32,661 nt of DNA from an uncultured Sutterella sp. GTDB taxonomy: Bacteria > Pseudomonadota > Gammaproteobacteria > Burkholderiales > Burkholderiaceae_F. The first letter of the stretch is position 1; each line of letters starts with the position of its first letter. The notes below the pieces were generated by a model. The model searched no databases. It saw only the letters and a list, made by a program, of their open reading frames with translations, and was not told the origin of the DNA. The stretch lies in NCBI GenBank assembly GCA_900552545.1, contig USAL01000010.1, forward strand, positions 1 to 32,661, written 5' to 3'. Shown here piece by piece: positions 30,280 to 32,661 of this stretch. The position numbers and the translations under genes were made by a program.

Positions 30280-32519
30280 ATAAGGCATTCAAGGTTTTGT
30301 GGAATCGACTCAGAGGCTCTTATGTCGTCGCTTCCGAAGCAACCGCGGCGCACGGAAAGTCCGGCAAGGCCGCAAAGACCGTGCTTGCTGCTGCGGCGGC
30401 AAGTCTCGTTGCCTGCGGCGGCGTGAGCGCCGCCGACTCCCTCGTGGTCAATTTTGACTACGTGAAGGACCAGAAGACAACGAAATTCCTTTCCGGCAAG
30501 GGCCAGGCGCTCGAGATTCAGACGAACGCCGGCGCTCAGAAGATGGTCGACGAGCTGATGGCCGCCAAGTCCGTCGCGGCGGTTCGCAGCGCCATTGCGC
30601 AGTTTGACGACGAGAAGAAGACGGCGATTTTGGCCGGTGTGGCGGGCGGCGGCAACTATTACGACGGTGGCTTCGGCGGCCTCATCAGCAAGGGCAATGC
30701 GCTTTCCTTTGCGCTTCCCGAGTCCTACAAGAAGGTGATTGCGTCGCCGATCTGGAAGCAGTTTGAGACGCTCACCAAGGAAAACGTCTACGACATCCAG
30801 GAACAGCCGGAAGTCAGTAAGAAGGAAGTCGAGGGCGGCACCTCCATCAAGATCGGCGGCATGGTGGAAGGCAAGGCAACCGAGCCTGTTTTGCTTGCAA
30901 CCGTGGGCGGCGATCGCGTCATCAATACCGGTCTTGCCTACGAAGCCAACGTGCTGGGCCTGACCGTTCCCTTCTCATCGTACAAGGATTTCGCGACTGC
31001 CGTCGTTCGCAAGGGCGACGCGACGATTGAAGCCGTGGACGGCAATCTCTTTGGCCTCACGGGCGGCAGCTCCGCCGTCAATGTCTCGGGCATCGACGTC
31101 AAGACGGATACGAAGCTGAAGTCGGCGAAGTTTGCCGGCAAGTCGACCTCGGTGACGATCGACGGAAATGTGGACGTCACGCTGGCGGGTCCCACCAATG
31201 CCGCGGGCGTGCTTCTCTCCGGTTCGGCGATTGCGATGGGCGGCGAAGCCGCGTCAACGGTCACGGGCAACTCCACCCTCAACATCAAGTCGACGCACGA
31301 TGAGGCCAACAAGATCTCCGGCATGACCGTGGGCGTCCTGGGCGGCGGTCTGGCTGCGGCCACGGGCAACGGCAGCGCCACGACGAACGTTCAGGGAACG
31401 ACCAACATCAAGATCGATAGCGGCGTCGTGGTCGGCGCCTTCGGCGGCGGCGCCGCGCTTTCCACGGAACTCGAGGGAAGAGCATGGAATGCCGTCAAGG
31501 GCTTGAAGCTCGCGGGCAAGCTCACCGGCGACAACATCTTCCCGGCTGATCTGGGCGGCGACGTCACGGAAAAGAACTCGCCCATCCTCGTCAACGGCGG
31601 CAAGGCAACGGCCAATTCCGGCAACATCTCCGTTGAATCCCTGGGCAAGTCGCTTACGGTTGCGCTCGCGGGCGGCGGTCTGGCTGCGGCCTCTTCGGGC
31701 GGCAACGGCGGCAAGGCCGAGGTTGCCGTGCACACGGGCGACATCTCGATCACTCTGGGCGACGAAACGACGCCGGTGCTTGACCTCGAGCACAGAAAGA
31801 CGCTGCGCGAGGAGACGGCAAAGATCCTCACCTCGCTTCGCGCCAAGAAGCTCGATCCGCTCTTGGAAGCTATCCCCGATGCTGAGAAGAACTGGGCCGG
31901 CGCCCATGTCGGCACGGTCGGCGGCAGCATCGTTGTCGCCAGGATGCCGAGCGGCGTCGCGGGTACTGTTGCGACCGCCTCGGCCGAAAGCGGCGATATC
32001 GTCGTCAACCTCAAGGGCGGCTACAACGTCGCCACGCTCGGCGGCGGTATGACGGCCGCCTTGGGCAAGCTTGCCTCCGAAGGCACCCAGGCCGTCTCGA
32101 AGGTTGAGTCGGCCACGATCAACATCTCGGGCGGCGACAACGTGCTCGTCATGTCGGGCGGCGCGGCCTACGCGACTGCCGATACGAAGGGTATGAATCC
32201 CCCGAGCTCGAAGGTTCTTTCTCGGTCGACGGTTCTTGGCACCGCGACGGTGAACGTCATCTCTACTACGCAGATTAAGCGCGTCTACACAATGAATTCC
32301 ACGATTGAAGAGATTATGGAAAGTCCCGTCGGCCGCGAGATTCTCGGCAAGATGATGGCACAGAACCCGCTTGCACAGGCAGATGCGGATGACATCGGCA
32401 TGGGCGAGGCCATGGCGCGTATGATGGCGGAAATGCCGCTGCGTGCGCTGTTATCGTTTGGCGGCGACAGCGTGCCCGCCGGCGCAGGTGAGATGCTCCT
32501 GAAGCAGCTTAACGCATAA
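30276..32519 (+). CDS. ESPR-type extended signal peptide surface/secreted protein without visible beta-barrel
   Basis: A 747-residue exported protein. The N-terminus MNKAFKVLWNRLRGSYVVAS and EATAAHGK is an extended signal peptide region, otherwise found on type V autotransporters and two-partner adhesins. A hydrophobic core at about residues 36-46 follows. Cleavage is possible after VSA (residue 52), or before Cys47 (SLVAC) as a lipoprotein. The body is rich in Gly/Ala/Thr/Val. It repeats short beta-strand units built around GGGLAAA-like turns (near residues 354, 388, 464, 588 and 626), each followed by strands such as TNIKIDSG, GDISITLG and ATINISGG, suggesting a beta-solenoid. There is no C-terminal barrel, no YadA anchor and no TPS NPNG motif. 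The end is a helical Met-rich stretch. Function is unknown. It may use a separate transporter or stay in the periplasm. Confidence 0.8.
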   Translation: MNKAFKVLWNRLRGSYVVASEATAAHGKSGKAAKTVLAAAAASLVACGGVSAADSLVVNFDYVKDQKTTKFLSGKGQALEIQTNAGAQKMVDELMAAKSVAAVRSAIAQFDDEKKTAILAGVAGGGNYYDGGFGGLISKGNALSFALPESYKKVIASPIWKQFETLTKENVYDIQEQPEVSKKEVEGGTSIKIGGMVEGKATEPVLLATVGGDRVINTGLAYEANVLGLTVPFSSYKDFATAVVRKGDATIEAVDGNLFGLTGGSSAVNVSGIDVKTDTKLKSAKFAGKSTSVTIDGNVDVTLAGPTNAAGVLLSGSAIAMGGEAASTVTGNSTLNIKSTHDEANKISGMTVGVLGGGLAAATGNGSATTNVQGTTNIKIDSGVVVGAFGGGAALSTELEGRAWNAVKGLKLAGKLTGDNIFPADLGGDVTEKNSPILVNGGKATANSGNISVESLGKSLTVALAGGGLAAASSGGNGGKAEVAVHTGDISITLGDETTPVLDLEHRKTLREETAKILTSLRAKKLDPLLEAIPDAEKNWAGAHVGTVGGSIVVARMPSGVAGTVATASAESGDIVVNLKGGYNVATLGGGMTAALGKLASEGTQAVSKVESATINISGGDNVLVMSGGAAYATADTKGMNPPSSKVLSRSTVLGTATVNVISTTQIKRVYTMNSTIEEIMESPVGREILGKMMAQNPLAQADADDIGMGEAMARMMAEMPLRALLSFGGDSVPAGAGEMLLKQLNA

Positions 32520-32601
32520 ATTAAATTTATAAACCACCGACAGCACCGCAGAAATTTATCCGCGGCGTTGCCGTGATTTTTATTCCTGGGAGGAAGTTTC
32601 A

Positions 32602-32661
32602 ATGAATACGATCGTAACCGTCAAAGAAGGCGCACTCGAAGGTGCGTTTTCCGATGATAAA
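32602..32661 (+). CDS. Start of a gene, possibly a type B carboxylesterase, partial
   Basis: Twenty codons from ATG to the window edge read MNTIVTVKEGALEGAFSDDK. A strong GGGAGGAAG site precedes the ATG. A short strand with a V-x-x-G-x-L/V-E-G pattern opens type B carboxylesterases, so that family is a candidate, but 20 residues cannot settle it. It follows the ESPR gene by 82 bases with no convincing terminator, so the two may be co-transcribed. Confidence 0.4.
   Translation, partial: MNTIVTVKEGALEGAFSDDK

Overview
The window looks like chromosomal DNA of a betaproteobacterium in Burkholderiales, most likely a Sutterellaceae-type gut lineage. This is inferred from high-GC coding sequence, the efp/earP pair with Arg32 in EF-P, a leuS/lptE/holA/proA gene set, an ESPR-type surface protein and many importers. 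No rRNA gene or phylogenetic marker set is present, so the family assignment is tentative.

Layout. 1-2248 (minus): an SsuABC/TauABC-like importer in the order permease, ATPase, binding protein (cut by the window edge). An HxlR-family regulator lies upstream (2512-2949), with two small dyads in front of it. 3282-3902 (plus): queH, convergent with an MBL-fold hydrolase (4022-4831, minus) across a bidirectional terminator. 5019-10743 (minus): a probable catabolic/transport locus made of a small SAF-domain subunit, a large UxaA/SuyB-type lyase subunit, and an AfuABC/FbpABC-like importer (binding protein, fused permease, ATPase), with strong hairpins between segments. 11090-11165 (minus): tRNA-Glu(CUC) with its own promoter and terminator. 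11310-15605 (minus): lptE, holA, proA and an RlmL-like rRNA methyltransferase. 15918-18333 (plus): molybdenum cofactor operon mobB-moeA-moaD-moaE with overlapping genes, then crcB and an LprI-like gene. 19460-22099 (minus): leuS. The Moco/crcB/lprI block therefore sits, on the opposite strand, between leuS and lptE, which are usually neighbours in betaproteobacteria.

22462-24927 (plus): a UvrD/Rep-type helicase gene interrupted by two in-frame stop codons, best explained by a 1-base loss followed by a 1-base gain about 22 bases later. 25128-26940 (minus): earP and efp, a translation factor and the enzyme that rhamnosylates it. 27102-29538 (plus): uvrC and pgsA, overlapping.

29539-30275 is an AT-rich, repeat-bearing gene-free stretch with about five degenerate 41-44 bp tandem units, an orphan terminator, an AT-rich dyad and a leader hairpin. 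It precedes a 747-residue ESPR signal-peptide protein (30276-32519) with no visible beta-barrel. The last 60 bases begin another gene, possibly a type B carboxylesterase.

The most unusual points are the broken uvrD with its atypical codon patch, the barrel-less ESPR protein behind a complex repeat-rich leader, and the split lyase linked to an orphan AfuABC-type importer.
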